Shown one piece after another: positions 51,801 to 62,341 of a stretch of 64,000 nt of DNA. The stretch is from Multifurca ochricompacta (taxonomy: Eukaryota; Basidiomycota; Agaricomycetes; Russulales; Russulaceae): the NCBI GenBank assembly GCA_022496185.1, contig WTXG01000005.1, positions 186,001 to 250,000 of the forward strand. The letters run 5' to 3'. How positions within the stretch are numbered: position 1 is the first letter of the stretch; each line of letters starts with the position of its first letter. A program made the translations under genes and the position numbers. Below the pieces are notes generated by a model. The model did not search any database. It saw only the letters and a list, made by a program, of their open reading frames with translations, and had not been told where the DNA came from.

Positions 51801-52849
51801 CTAAAATGGTGAGATATACATAAGTGGTATCAGTAGTGCGGTGACCCATCCCAGCAAGGTCAAGACACCAAGCCGTGAACTTGCTGCGCTGGTAGTGGTA
51901 TTGGGGCTATATCTCTAAGAGTTAAGGAAATAAGGTACAATAGAACCGAACGGGAGACGCACGGTATGCCGCTCTGATCAGAAAACGATGGACATGTGTC
52001 GTTGGCGTTGCCCTATAGTTTAGTAAGAAAAGACCGAGGAGAATACCTGAAGCATTGTGACTTACCATTGGATTAGCAGGGCAACAGACGCTGTCCCCTA
52101 AGTCAGGAACGCTTCCGAGCGCCGCTGTATCTTTAAAACCGGACCAGTGAGATGAACAGGAAACACTTTGGTAGCTGATGTTCCAAACACCAAAGTCCTG
52201 CGCAGGTGTACAGTCTGTATACCGGAGAGAATAGCGTGACAGACAGGAGACATACAGCATAGCCTATGATGGATACGCGTTAAGAGGCTCTTCACTTCAT
52301 TCCATCAACCTACTCACCATACAAGGTTACATTGGAAGGGAAAAAATTGTCGGGTATCGATGACGATGGGAAAGCAAGATCAAAGTTGAGATAGGTTCCT
52401 CCCCTGCGCGTAAATACGCGCTGTAAGACACAAGAGACACACATTATGCCAACATTGCCTATGGAAACTGCTGCTCACGCGTTGGGACCACTGGCAGTTG
52501 CATTACACCAGCCAGTTGTACTGAGAGGGCATAGGTCGGTGACCTTGACAATGATGCTCTTTGTCACCGAGGGGTAAAAAGGAGGGTCAGAAAGAAAGGT
52601 ATTAAGGAGCGTTAAACGGAAGCATCGTCCGCAGGAGGGGCCATATGCGGTGCTGCTCCCAAAGGCCATTTGGTTTAGAGCAGCGGTAGGAAAGTGTGTA
52701 CTTTGACCTGTGCAACCACAAGAGGCGATATAGTCTTGAGGTAAAGTATAATGTGTCATTGTAGCGAAACCAGAATCTGTGTATTCTATCCATTTTGTAG
52801 CGCATACAAAGTGAGGGAAGATTAAAAGAATGATGATTGAAAAAAACAT
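51801..52849 (-). CDS. secreted expansin/GH45-like (double-psi beta-barrel) protein
   Basis: Extracellular protein of the fungal endoglucanase-V/expansin-like group; wall-loosening or cellulose binding is inferred from family, not shown. Exons: 52479..52849, 52318..52403, 52256..52263, 52066..52197, 51963..52012 and 51801..51914. Signal peptide IIILLIFPHFVCA. The barrel has SCGCTGQSTHFPTAALNQMA, YGPSCGRCFRLTLLNT, IIVKVTDLCPLS (Asp as in GH45/expansin) and YADFGVWNISYQSVSC. Many paired Cys follow, including SVCCPANP and NDTCPSFSDQSG. The C-terminus is Thr/Ser-rich plus a hydrophobic end (LGVLTLLGWVTALLIPLM), possibly a GPI-anchor signal. That tail is in frame only if one base is added to the G run at 51903-51906 (C run on the coding strand). 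An 8-nt microexon (52256..52263) joins the two halves. About 253 aa. Confidence 0.82.
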
Positions 52850-53005
52850 AGTGAGTGGGGTGGGGGGGGGGGGGAAGGGGATGTTAAGATATAAGATATA
52901 AAGATATTGATATTTTAAAATAAAATATGATAAAATATAATAAAATAAAATAAAATAAAATAGATATATAAAACAGAAAAATTGTGTAAAAAATAAACCT
53001 AAACC
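52850..53005. repeat. poly-G run and AT-rich AAAATA repeat, divergent spacer
   Basis: The 156-bp spacer between divergent starts has a 12-13-base G run at about 52861-52874 and a long AAAATAAAATA-type tract at 52905-52970. It is probably the shared promoter of the expansin-like and Gcn5 genes. Confidence 0.7.
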
Positions 53006-55500
53006 ATGATGAAAGCGGCACTTTATCCAGCCTCAAACACCCTCGACACACTCTCCAGTGACTTAATTGTTCTTAAAATTGCACGGCATACACCCTGTTC
53101 ACTTTGTACCGACTGTTTAGGCTTTCATCCACACTCTGACATTCAACTCCTCCTTGATATTCATCATCCTCCAGAGAACTCTCTGACAGACCTCGCACAG
53201 TATGGTTCAGATGAAGAGGACAATGGGATTTCATATCTTCGTCAATGTGGCTGTGGTCACACCCCACAACGGCACGGTGCCGACGAACCAGAAATCAACA
53301 AGGAAGAGTATGCACGTAGAGCTAATCTAGCTCTCCGCATTGATCAACATCTCGAGGTGCGCTTGCCATTCTGGACCACCTTAAACGTTGTTTGTAATAT
53401 CTCAGTCGACCTCATTGCTAGGTGCGGAGTTTTAACTGTTCGTTGCCAAGTTTCTCCCTCCCATTTGATACATATTTCCACTTGCCGGTCTTTAGGTATT
53501 AGGCAAGCTGCTCGACTTTGCCTATTCAGATGATGAAGTTAGCGCCCTTCGTGATGGATTGCGTCTGACCATATCGCTTGCTAGTCCACTCACCGAACCC
53601 GCGGCGTCTCCCGGTAAGTTCCATTCACGTTTACCACGAGGCCACATTCCATTTCTCATCACTAATATCTCTTTTTTGCCTTTTGACATGTATAAAGCCC
53701 CATCATCTCCGAGACAAAAACCACTTTCTCGAGGCTCCTCTCCGACGGACGAAGATTCACAGCCACTGGCTAAACGGCCCCGAGTATCTGAAGAGGACGA
53801 CGAAGACGAAGATCAACCTCTTGCCATCACTGCCCGTATGAATCTCCCTCCAGCTTCTCGTCCTGAGTATGGCGCAAAGCCTCATCTCTCTCGCCGTGGT
53901 GGCAAGGGCACGAGTGCAATGTCGACTGCTCAGACAGCCCCGGTATCCATTCCACCGCCATCGGGTGATATTCTGGCAGAGATGAATGGGGAATTTACTC
54001 TCCCAAATACGTCAGAGGTGGCGGTCAAGGTAGAGGAACAGATGGACGAGGGTCAGCTCGATCGCCTTGCCACCGGCGTCACTATAGACACTGCAATTGG
54101 GTCGTCTTCCAGCTCCGTGCGGCTTTCATTCCCTTGGCACCTGTGATACCCTTTGACGTGTCGATCACAGTATCCAGGTATGAAGCCTGAAAAGCCATCC
54201 GCTATCGAATTACGGAGGGGCGTTATCCAAATAATACCGGTTGAGAAGACGGTCTTCCCCGGTCTCATGTTATTCTCACGAACCTCAAGACCCTGTTTCG
54301 CAAGCAGCTTCCCGTCATGCCACGAGAATACATCGCTAGACTCGTTTTTGATTCTAATTCGAAATGCCTGGCGATATGCAAACGGGGATATAAGGTCGTT
54401 GGGGGTATCTGTTACCGCCCATTTCCCCACAGAGGTTTCGCGGAAATTGTATTTTTCGCGACTGCGTCAATTTCCCAGGAAAAGGTAAGTCAATATCTGC
54501 CAAAACATCCCATCGCAACTTCGGAAGGGCCCATACACGAGTCAATCGCAGGGTTATGGCGGTCTTTTAATGGATCACTTCAAAGCTCATATCAGGCGCA
54601 CATATCCAGACATGATGCACTTCTTAACATACGCCGACAATTTCGCCGTTGGCTACTTCAAAAAGCAAGGCTTTTCCAAGGAAATCACACTTGATCGGTC
54701 TGTATGGGCAGGCTACATCAAAGACTATGAAGGTGGCACAATCATGCAGTGCACAATGCTCCGCCGTGTCGACTACACTGCCACACGGGATATCATCGCG
54801 CAGCAGCGTGATGCAGTTCTGACCAAGATTCGCCAAATGTCAAGGAGCCATGAAGTGTATCCAGGTCTTCCTCAATTCCAAGATGGTGCGGGGGAGGGTG
54901 TGTTCGTTGATTACCGAGAAGTGCCAGGACTCCGTGGGTACATTATCACCGACCTTTTTATGGCCGCTCACCCACTTATGTGATAGGTGAAAGTGGGTGG
55001 ACACCAGAAACGTCAGCAGCGTACGTGCCCATACTATTTTTGAGTGCCAAAGATATTTACCAAATGGTGGTATGATAACAGGAATGGTAAACCCGTAACG
55101 AAGAACACCGAATTGAGCATCATGAACCGCCTCCTGTCCGAAATGCAGAATCATGCGTCCTCGTGGCCATTCCGTGAACCTGTGAAGCTCTCTGATGCAC
55201 CGGACTACTATGATGTGATCGAGCAGCCCATGGGTATGTCTTCTCACTGGTTCCGAAATCCGCACCGTCCCCGCCTTCTTTACACAGAAGCTGAGAATTT
55301 TTCGTTGAACAGACTTGAGAACCATGGGAGAGAAACTGGAGGCTGGCAAATATGCCAATTTGGACGAATTCGCGGATGATGCTCAGCTGATTTTCGATAA
55401 TTGTCGGTTCTACAACGTTGAAGACTCGGTATGGTGTAAGCACGCAAACAAACTCGAGAAAGCGTTCAAAGATAGCTTGGCCCGTTTGCGCGACTTATGA
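53006..55500 (+). CDS. GCN5: histone acetyltransferase Gcn5 (SAGA/ADA catalytic subunit)
   Basis: Nuclear H3 acetyltransferase. Exons: 53006..53356, 53406..53421, 53503..53613, 53698..54116, 54171..54484, 54552.. and three more to 55500. The N-terminus has a Cys-rich module (CSLCTDCLGFHPH, then CGCGHTPQRHGAD) followed by LALRIDQHLE and LLDFAYSDDEV, recalling the PCAF-type N-terminal region. A Ser/Asp/Glu linker with KRPRVSEEDDEDED follows. The GNAT core has RRGVIQIIPVE, REYIARLVFD, KVVGGICYRPFPHRGFAEIV (catalytic Glu in FAEIVF), GYGGLLMDHF and YFKKQGFSKEITL. The C-terminal bromodomain shows WPFREPVKLSDAPDYYDVIE and DNCRFYN. One base is missing at about 54247 (after IIPVE), where the frame shifts for ~30 codons' worth of sequence unless corrected. 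The 53.0-53.6 kb part could be a separate gene, but in-frame splicing favours one. Confidence 0.92.
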
Positions 55501-55779
55501 CAGATCTTCCCTGCTCCGCGTTGTGAGCAGTCGTTTTGGATGTACTTGTCTTTCCCCCCGTATGTACTTAGCACACGTGTATTTTATGCAATTTATTTTG
55601 TATCACACATCCTCTGTATTCCTCATAAATGTCGAGCGAGTTGATGCGTGCTGCCATTCACGTAGCCGAGAATAGGATTTTTGGTGTACAACTATAAAAA
55701 CCTTGCACTGGTAGAATTGTACAAATACAACAAAAAAAAAACCAATGGCATCCATCCAGAGCAGAGATGACAAGGCGGT
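55501..55779. terminator. convergent 3' region, Gcn5 / formate dehydrogenase
   Basis: A 279-bp spacer between facing stop codons, with TTTATTTTGTATC near 55590 and an A run at about 55732-55741. No gene is seen. Confidence 0.35.
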
Positions 55780-57440
55780 TCAGCGTTGACCGTCTGTGTG
55801 CCACGGACATTGAGCGAAACTCTGAACTCGCAGGATGTGATTAAGGAGGAAAAGAACTCACAAGCCCTGGTCTCGTATTTCCCGAGGCCCACAATGATGT
55901 TGGCAGGATCCTGGGGCTTGTGATCGAGGTAGTTGGCGAGGATGGTCTTGACACCGCTCGCATATCGCGCCTGTGCATCGAGTGTTGTTCCCGAGTAGTG
56001 AGGCACCATGCCATTCCCGCCCCCGAGCGAGTTTTTCACCGTGCGCCAGACATGGTCCTTCGGCGCGGGTTGCACGTTCCACACGTCTCCAGAATAGCCA
56101 GAAAGTTGCCCGCTCCTGAGTGCGGCCGCGACCGCGTCCTTGTTGCAGATTGCACCCCGAGCAGTGTTCACAAGCCAAGCGCCCTTCTTAAAGTGCTTGA
56201 GGAGTTCTGTGTTGACGAGATTGCGCGTGCCCTCGTGCAGCGGGCAGTTCACGGTGACGACATCGCATTGGGACACGAATTCGACGAGATCCTCGACCCG
56301 GCGCGCGCCCACGGCTTTCTGCGCCTCTGCCCACATGTCCGATTAAGAATGTCCATTAAGAAGATAATGAATGAAAGGAGTTCTCGAAACACACACCGGC
56401 GGGAAGGGGGGCATAATCATAGTATAGGAGTTCCTTGCAATCGAAGGGCACGAGGCGTTGCAAGACCCGGTAGCCAATACGCCCGGCGCCGATCGTACCG
56501 ACAACTTTGTTCTCGAGATCAAAGGCGTTGCGCGCGATCTCAGAGACTTGCCAGTCCCCACGCTCAATCATCTGCGCAGGTCAGTCCGTAGGTGGGGCTT
56601 AACGTCTGTTCGGCATATCCTGTGATCGAAACGAGGCGCGCACCTCGTGAGCAGGAACAAAGTTCCTAACAAGGAGGAGAATAGACATGACGACATGTTC
56701 GGCGACCGAGACGACGTTGGAGCCGGAGACCTGGGGAATATATATGGGCACAGGCATACTCGAGTCATTCGCGTCATCGAGGCTCACCTCCAAAACTTGG
56801 ATTTTGTGATCCACAGCCGCGTTGAGATCGATGTGGTCTGAACCGACGCCAGCGGTGACACATAATTTGAGATTCTTAGCCTGCATCGTGTTTCCCCCCG
56901 TACACGTCAGTTCCGCGAGTTCTCTAATCAGATATGTAGGGTGTAGGGCAGGAAACGCACCTTCTCGATGAGGTCACGAGTGAGATAGCCCGGATGGAAT
57001 GGGGTCGTGATCAACACTTCAGCCTTAAAGTCGGTACTCATATAAGAGACATGCGCCACCAGACGTCATTGCAACACGTACATCTACGATGTGCTTTTGG
57101 AAGTCACTATCAGGACCCTCCTTGGAGCTGGACACCTGGCAATCGATGCTAGTCAGCAGCTACAAAGAGGATATACCAAAACGCAGAGTGTCTTACTGTG
57201 TACTCATGGCCCAAGCTCTCCAGGTATGACCGCAGGCCGAGCTATTTCGGAAAGTGGATAAGAGAACCATCTTACTATGGTCATAGGAGGGGCATGCCTG
57301 ATTCTCCACTGTACCCAAGAGGCGGGGCTCGTCCACGGCAGCCTGACCACCATCGTAAAGGATAGCAAGAACCTGAATGACCCCGCTTAAATCACCGACA
57401 GTTTGTAAGGTTCCAATCCAAGCCAAGCACCGACCTTCAT
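55780..57440 (-). CDS. FDH1: NAD-dependent formate dehydrogenase
   Basis: Cytosolic D-2-hydroxyacid-dehydrogenase-fold enzyme oxidising formate to CO2 with NAD+. Ten exons (57435..57440, 57298..57372, 57197..57241, 57082..57135, 56961..57023, 56788..56880, 56644..56730, 56397..56571, 55862..56326 and 55780..55793) give 1077 nt (358 aa) in frame. Key segments: [48 protein letters not shown] (substrate Asn), NAD site [50 protein letters not shown] and [19 protein letters not shown] (catalytic His; Gln is expected in the WNVQPAP block). The C-terminus YETRAYGQR matches the family. The first coding exon is only ATGAAG. The intron 57242-57297 has a GC donor (GCATGC). It probably handles formate released by oxalate or methoxyl breakdown; that role is inferred. 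Confidence 0.93.
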
Positions 57441-58423
57441 CGTAGTAATGTGGTGTTAAGTTTGTAACAAGTGTCAGTAGTGCTGGGGAAATTTTTTTGC
57501 AGGGGCTTTTATAGGCATTCGTGACGGGAAAGAGAGATGCCTGGTGACCTACACCTCATGATACAGGCGGAACGACGGCATGTCTGGGCGCCATCAGCGT
57601 TGACGAGTGGGTGTGAGAGGAGCTCCCACTTGGGGTGCTACGGTTTATGCTCTGCCATTTCACATGCTCGGGAGCCCTCACTGATCTCCCTTGGATGTCG
57701 GCCAAGTTCCACATCGGCTTGCAAGTCCAAGCGAAACCGAAAAATGTGACAAATGCCTTAATGGATGCGAGCAGTAAGTAGCCTTGGAACCCACGCCTAG
57801 TTCGCATACCCACGGTTTGTATATCTTCTGAGACGACGGAGGGTTCAATCACAGCGAATGGAATGGTGTTGATTGGGAATTAATGTATACATCAGCCTGG
57901 CCCCCACAATACCAGCGCCTCCTCTGGTCAGCTGTTAGTAAGTACGAAAATTCATCAAACAAAATAGCGTGGGGGCTTGGTGGGCCTACAAGTCGGGTCA
58001 GCCAATTGTCACTTTTGTGTTTTATGTGGGAAGTGGGAAACTGGATAGCAGAGAGCCTGTTGTGTTGTGATCAGCTTCAGCACAGACATTTCCAGGCCAC
58101 AGCCTGCAGCGATACAACGGGATTATGAATTGGGTGTACAATAACAAAAAAAAAAAAGGAATAAAGTGGGGAATCCCATGTTTCTATCCAAAAATTCTGA
58201 CTCAAACGAACCTTGTGCAGAGGTAACAGCATCGTCAAGAACGATTAAACCTAATCGAATGTGTAACTGGCCGACCTCATTCCCCTGGATGTTGTTAGGT
58301 AGGATAAAGGGAATCGGTGGCGTTCAGGAGACGCACACAAAGATGCCCAGCCCAAGACATCTCTCATCTCTCAACTAATAGGGGTCACTCGATGGAATGT
58401 GCCAAGCCATCACGGCATGGCCA
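57441..58423. other. intergenic, no supported gene
   Basis: A 983-bp gap between the FDH start and the BAG gene stop (both minus). There is an A run near 58145-58157. Short frames occur on both strands but none carries a recognisable motif or plausible splice structure. It probably contains the FDH promoter. Confidence 0.5.
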
Positions 58424-59373
58424 CTACTGAGGGGCTTGTGTCTGCTGTTGTGCCTTGGCCTCTCGCCAACCCTTGTCCAAGCGATCAAGAACGCCCTGCA
58501 CAGCACGCACAGCACCCTTGCGTTCGCGGCGTGCCTCGACCCAGGAGCTATCTACGGTTATAGCATCAAGGCGGAGCAGTGCCTGAAGTAGCAACTCTCC
58601 AAGACGGGTGTGCTCGGCATCGACTGTAGGGGTGCGAAGGAACGCGTCGACACTGGGCTCGAGGGTACTACGGACAGTGGCGAGTTCCGAGTGGATGACC
58701 TCAACGGTTAATGCTTCCGTCTTAGGAGGCTTCGACGCCGCTGCAGCCACGGGACTCGAGGCCGCGGGGTCGAGTCGAGAAGGAGTAGGGTGCCACCTGG
58801 ACGTATCTTGTATGCCGACACTGTGGGGATAAGGTTAAGCACATTGGGCAATGAGGGGTAAGGGTAAGGTGTCGTTTGTGTAAAGAAGCCAAGGGGGAAT
58901 GTAGAGGACTATGACGCAATATCAGATGGAGGATAGGATGCGGATGAAATATTGCAGCTGGTCGGTAAGCGAACGGGAACGGGATCCAGAGTGGAGCAAT
59001 AGAAAAGAAAAAAAAGGTATTGGCAGGAGACTCACACGGGGCATTGTCATCCTTCATAATGGCACCAGCATATATGAGTTTGAAAGCATCGGGCGGAAGA
59101 TGGGTATGATCTGAAAGTATTTGGCGAAGAACAGAGAGCTTGGCATCGAGCGGAGGCAAGGGAATCTGGAGGCTGACAGATTGCAGATCAACAGGCGGTT
59201 ATGATACGGAGATGAGGTCAAGAGGAGGATTGGGATTCGGGATGAAGACAAAGAAAAGAAAAGAAAAGGGGGCACGGTAAACGCGAGGCAGGTCAGATGT
59301 CGAAAAGGAGAAAGGGAACGGAAGGTACAAACCGCTCACGCCCCCATTTAACAGTGATCATGATTGTTGACAT
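58424..59373 (-). CDS. ubiquitin-like/BAG-domain Hsp70 co-chaperone (BAG1-like)
   Basis: Predicted nucleotide-exchange factor for Hsp70. Exons 59333..59373, 59036..59172 and 58424..58820. The N-terminal ubiquitin-like fold reads MITVKWGRER, then LPPLDAKLSVLRQILSDHT, LPPDAFKLIYAGAIMKDDNA and SAYKIRPGGTLLLLDS. The C-terminal BAG domain starts TVEVIHSELATVRSTLEPSV and includes RLGELLLQALLRLDAITVD and AVRAVQGVLDRLDKGW. No TM segment, so closer to BAG1 than to yeast Snl1. The exon total (575 nt) is one base short. The break is at 58751-58753 (GGG on +, CCC on the coding strand) between VP and AAAASKPPK; corrected length 191 aa. The two introns (160 and 215 nt) are long for this window. Confidence 0.85.
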
Positions 59374-59875
59374 ATTTTTATTGTCTGCGCCAAAAAGGCC
59401 GCGGACACGGGAATAGGCGTATGAAAGTATGATGAAAGCAACGAGAGAGGAAAGGGTGTAATAATATAATTGTGAGTCTGTGAGCTGGCAAATGTATGGT
59501 AGAGGTTGAGTACATGAAAATATCATATTATCAACAATGGAAGAATTGAATTGAATTAAATTAAAAGCAATGCATTTATTTTAATTTCTCTTAATTTTTT
59601 CAACCTCAACTCCCCAAATATGTAGGTTCCGGGGTGAGTGACCCGTGAAGTCATCATCTATCCCTCATCCGTGGTCGAACTACAATTAGCCCCCATCCCA
59701 TCCCATCCTCATCCTCATCCTCATCCTTTACTTTCTCTCTTACTCCTCCTCTTACTCCTCTTACTCCTCCTCCTCCTCCTCCTCATCCACTCACTCTCAT
59801 CCTCGTCTCTCCCCGCATCGTCATCGTCATTGTCATTCCATCCATATTCCTCTACTACCTCTAACTCACTCGATA
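59374..59875. promoter_or_regulatory. divergent region, BAG gene / MAPKK, with CATCCT and CTCCTC repeats
   Basis: A 502-bp gap between divergent starts. 59530-59600 is AT-rich (TTGAATTGAATTAAATTAAA), then 59695-59800 is a pyrimidine-rich tract of CATCCT and CTCCTC/TTACTC units directly upstream of the MAPKK start, typical of fungal CT-rich promoters. No gene is seen. Confidence 0.5.
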
Positions 59876-61696
59876 ATGTCCGATTCATTATCTGCCTCTC
59901 CCTCTCCTAGGCCTTCTCTTTTTCCCATTCCCACTGCTTCCAGAAATCCGCCCGGCCCGCCTTCCTCCCGCTCCGTACCCAGTCTCCTTACCACCACCAC
60001 AACCACAACCACCAGAGGCAACGTTACAGGTATGACCACAATACCTCCCAGTCTACAAGCAAAAATGGCGGCTGTATGCGTCCTTTCTATCCCCGCTCGG
60101 TTTTGACACCTCACCTCAATATCGCTCTTCAGATGGCAAACCGGGTGTCACAATCACCAGATATTGACGGCGCCACAGCCGCTTTCAAGCGCATCACCCT
60201 CGGTTCTCCTTCACAACTTCGCATACCTTCCGGTGGTTCTCCGCTTCGTCCTACCCCCAACCTCCCTTCTTCCGAGATAGCCGCTCGCCGTAAGAGACCC
60301 GTATTCAAACTCAGTGACATCACCGGTGAGCAGGAGCCTGGTGGCGGCGCAGCAAGCGCCAGTTCCGGCACAAGGGTCCCTTCAGACATAGAATGGCCTC
60401 CTCGCCGTCTCGCCGCTGCGACAGGTACCCCGTTTGCTAACTTTGGTAAGATTGTGTACGTCCCTCAATTCTGCTCCTTCCGATTGTTCCCGCTCATCCC
60501 ATTATAGTGATCCGTCCGGTGCTCTCAACTTCAGCGGCAAAGCCGTTCTACATTCTTCTGGCGTTGACTTTTCTAATGGCCCATCCTTCGCCATCAACAT
60601 GAACCAACTCCAGCTTTGGGAAGAGCTCGGTAACGGTGCCTATGGTACTGTCAAGCGAGTTCTCCACAAGCCTACCAACGTGGCGATGGCGATGAAGGTG
60701 AGGCTAGTCTTAATCCCTCTTTATCTCATTTTCACCCTATTCACAGGAAATCCGTTTGGAGCTCGACGATACCAAATTAAATGCCATCATCATGGAACTC
60801 GATATCCTACACAGGGCCGTGCATCCGTCCATTGTCGAATTCTATGGAGCATTCTTCATAGAATCTTGTGTTTACTACTGCATGGAGTACATGGATGCTG
60901 GTAGTCTGGATAAGCTCTATGGGGTTGGGGTGCCCGAGCCGGTCTTGGGCCGTATCGTATCTTTCATGGTCAAGGGGCTTAAATTCCTCAAAGATGAACT
61001 GCAGATAATTCACCGAGGTATGTGCGACGTTTCATTACCGACAATGCTTGCGTATCGAGGCGTTTCCATTCTAGACGTCAAACCCACAAACGTTCTCGTC
61101 AACAAGAAAGGCGATGTCAAGCTCTGTGATTTTGGCGTTTCTGGACAGCTTGAGAAATCGCTTGCCAAGACGAACATCGGATGCCAGAGCTATATGGCCC
61201 CCGAGCGCATCAAGGGCGAGTCCCAGAACGCCCTCAGCACGTACACGGTTTCATCTGATGTGTGGTCACTCGGGCTAGCGACGCTCGAGATCGCCATTGG
61301 AAAGTACCCGTATCCACCCGAGACGTACTCAAATGTCTTTGCCCAACTCACCGCGATTGTGCACGGTGACCCACCAGAGCTACCCGAGACGTACTCATGC
61401 GTCGCGCGTAACTGGGTGAACACGTGCCTTGTAAAGCGGCCCGAGGGCCGGGCCACGTATGCGGAATTACTGGTATGATTATCTTGTAGTAGCTTGTGCA
61501 ATGTCTTGACCCGTATTTTTTTTAACTCATTTAGAGCCATCCGTTCCTTCAGGAAGACTCGCGGCGCAACGTTGACATGCGCGGATGGGTAGCACGCGCT
61601 TTGCAATGGAGGTACACTCAACGAGAGCAACAGGGCCGACTGCGCCGGCAGGAACAGGAACAGTTGCATTCGTCGGACACATTGCGACCGTCGTAG
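59876..61696 (+). CDS. PBS2: MAP kinase kinase of the Pbs2/Wis1 (HOG) type
   Basis: Dual-specificity kinase that activates the Hog1/Sty1 stress MAPK. Six exons (59876..60073, 60133..60455, 60508..60697, 60747..61017, 61075..61472 and 61535..61696) join to 1542 nt (513 aa), no frame break. The ~180-residue N-terminal region is Ser/Pro/Thr-rich with a run of Thr (residues ~39-46). The kinase domain has GNGAYGTVKRV, AMAMKEIRLEL, IVEFYGAFFIESCVYYCMEY, IIHRDVKPTNVLV and DFGVSGQLEKSLAKTNIGCQ, then SYMAPERI. Ser and Thr of SLAKT are the expected activating phosphosites. The FGAFF-type hinge and SLAKTNIGCQSYMAPERI are specific to the Pbs2/Wis1 branch. The tail is Arg/Gln-rich. It is shorter than yeast Pbs2, mainly in the N-terminal region. 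Confidence 0.93.
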
Positions 61697-62341
61697 TCAA
61701 ACGACTGGCTCCCTAACCGCATGTTAACACTTTTTATTTTGGCACGACACGGAGGTGGCCTTTGGCGATCACCACCTCCGCCGGGTTGTATTCCACACTC
61801 TTATTCCGGTTTATCCCATCGGACACCCACATCCACCGCGTACATGCCTCTATCCAAGCACGCCACTGCTAACCACGTACCCTCGAACGACGCACTCATT
61901 CCTCTTGGCTTGAAATTACTGGACTCGTGCCATGGAGTATCATAATAGAGGTGTTCGGGAAGGTGAGAATTTGGTTGGACCCCCCGCAAGATCGGGAAGG
62001 GATTCTCCAGCGTGCAGGCTCAGGCTGGGTTGACATTTAAGGATCTCATGTCGATGTGTGTAACTTATGCTATGAGATTAGGATTAGTGGTAGTTGTAAT
62101 TGGTAAGGTACGTGTACGCGTTATTTAAGACTGTTTGTTCCAAGGGAAACGGTTAAACGGGCCGGTGCCTTCGGAGTCATAAGTGATTGATTGACATACA
62201 AGTACCAAGTACTAAGTACCAAGTTACCGAAGTACCAAAGTACCAAGTATCAAGATCAAGTACAAGTAAAAATTGAGAAGTGAGAGCGAAAAAGTGGGAG
62301 AAGCTTTCTCATTCCCTATTATATTAACTCAAAGCTCTAGC
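61697..62341. other. spacer MAPKK - IleRS, AAGTACC repeat at ~62198-62270
   Basis: A 645-bp gap between same-strand genes. 62198-62270 is a degenerate AAGTACC/AAGTACT tandem repeat. No gene is supported. It presumably contains the MAPKK terminator and the IleRS promoter. Confidence 0.5.

Noticed and set aside
57441..58423. Possible small genes in the FDH-BAG gap
   Set aside because: The frames are short, without recognisable domains or paired splice sites.
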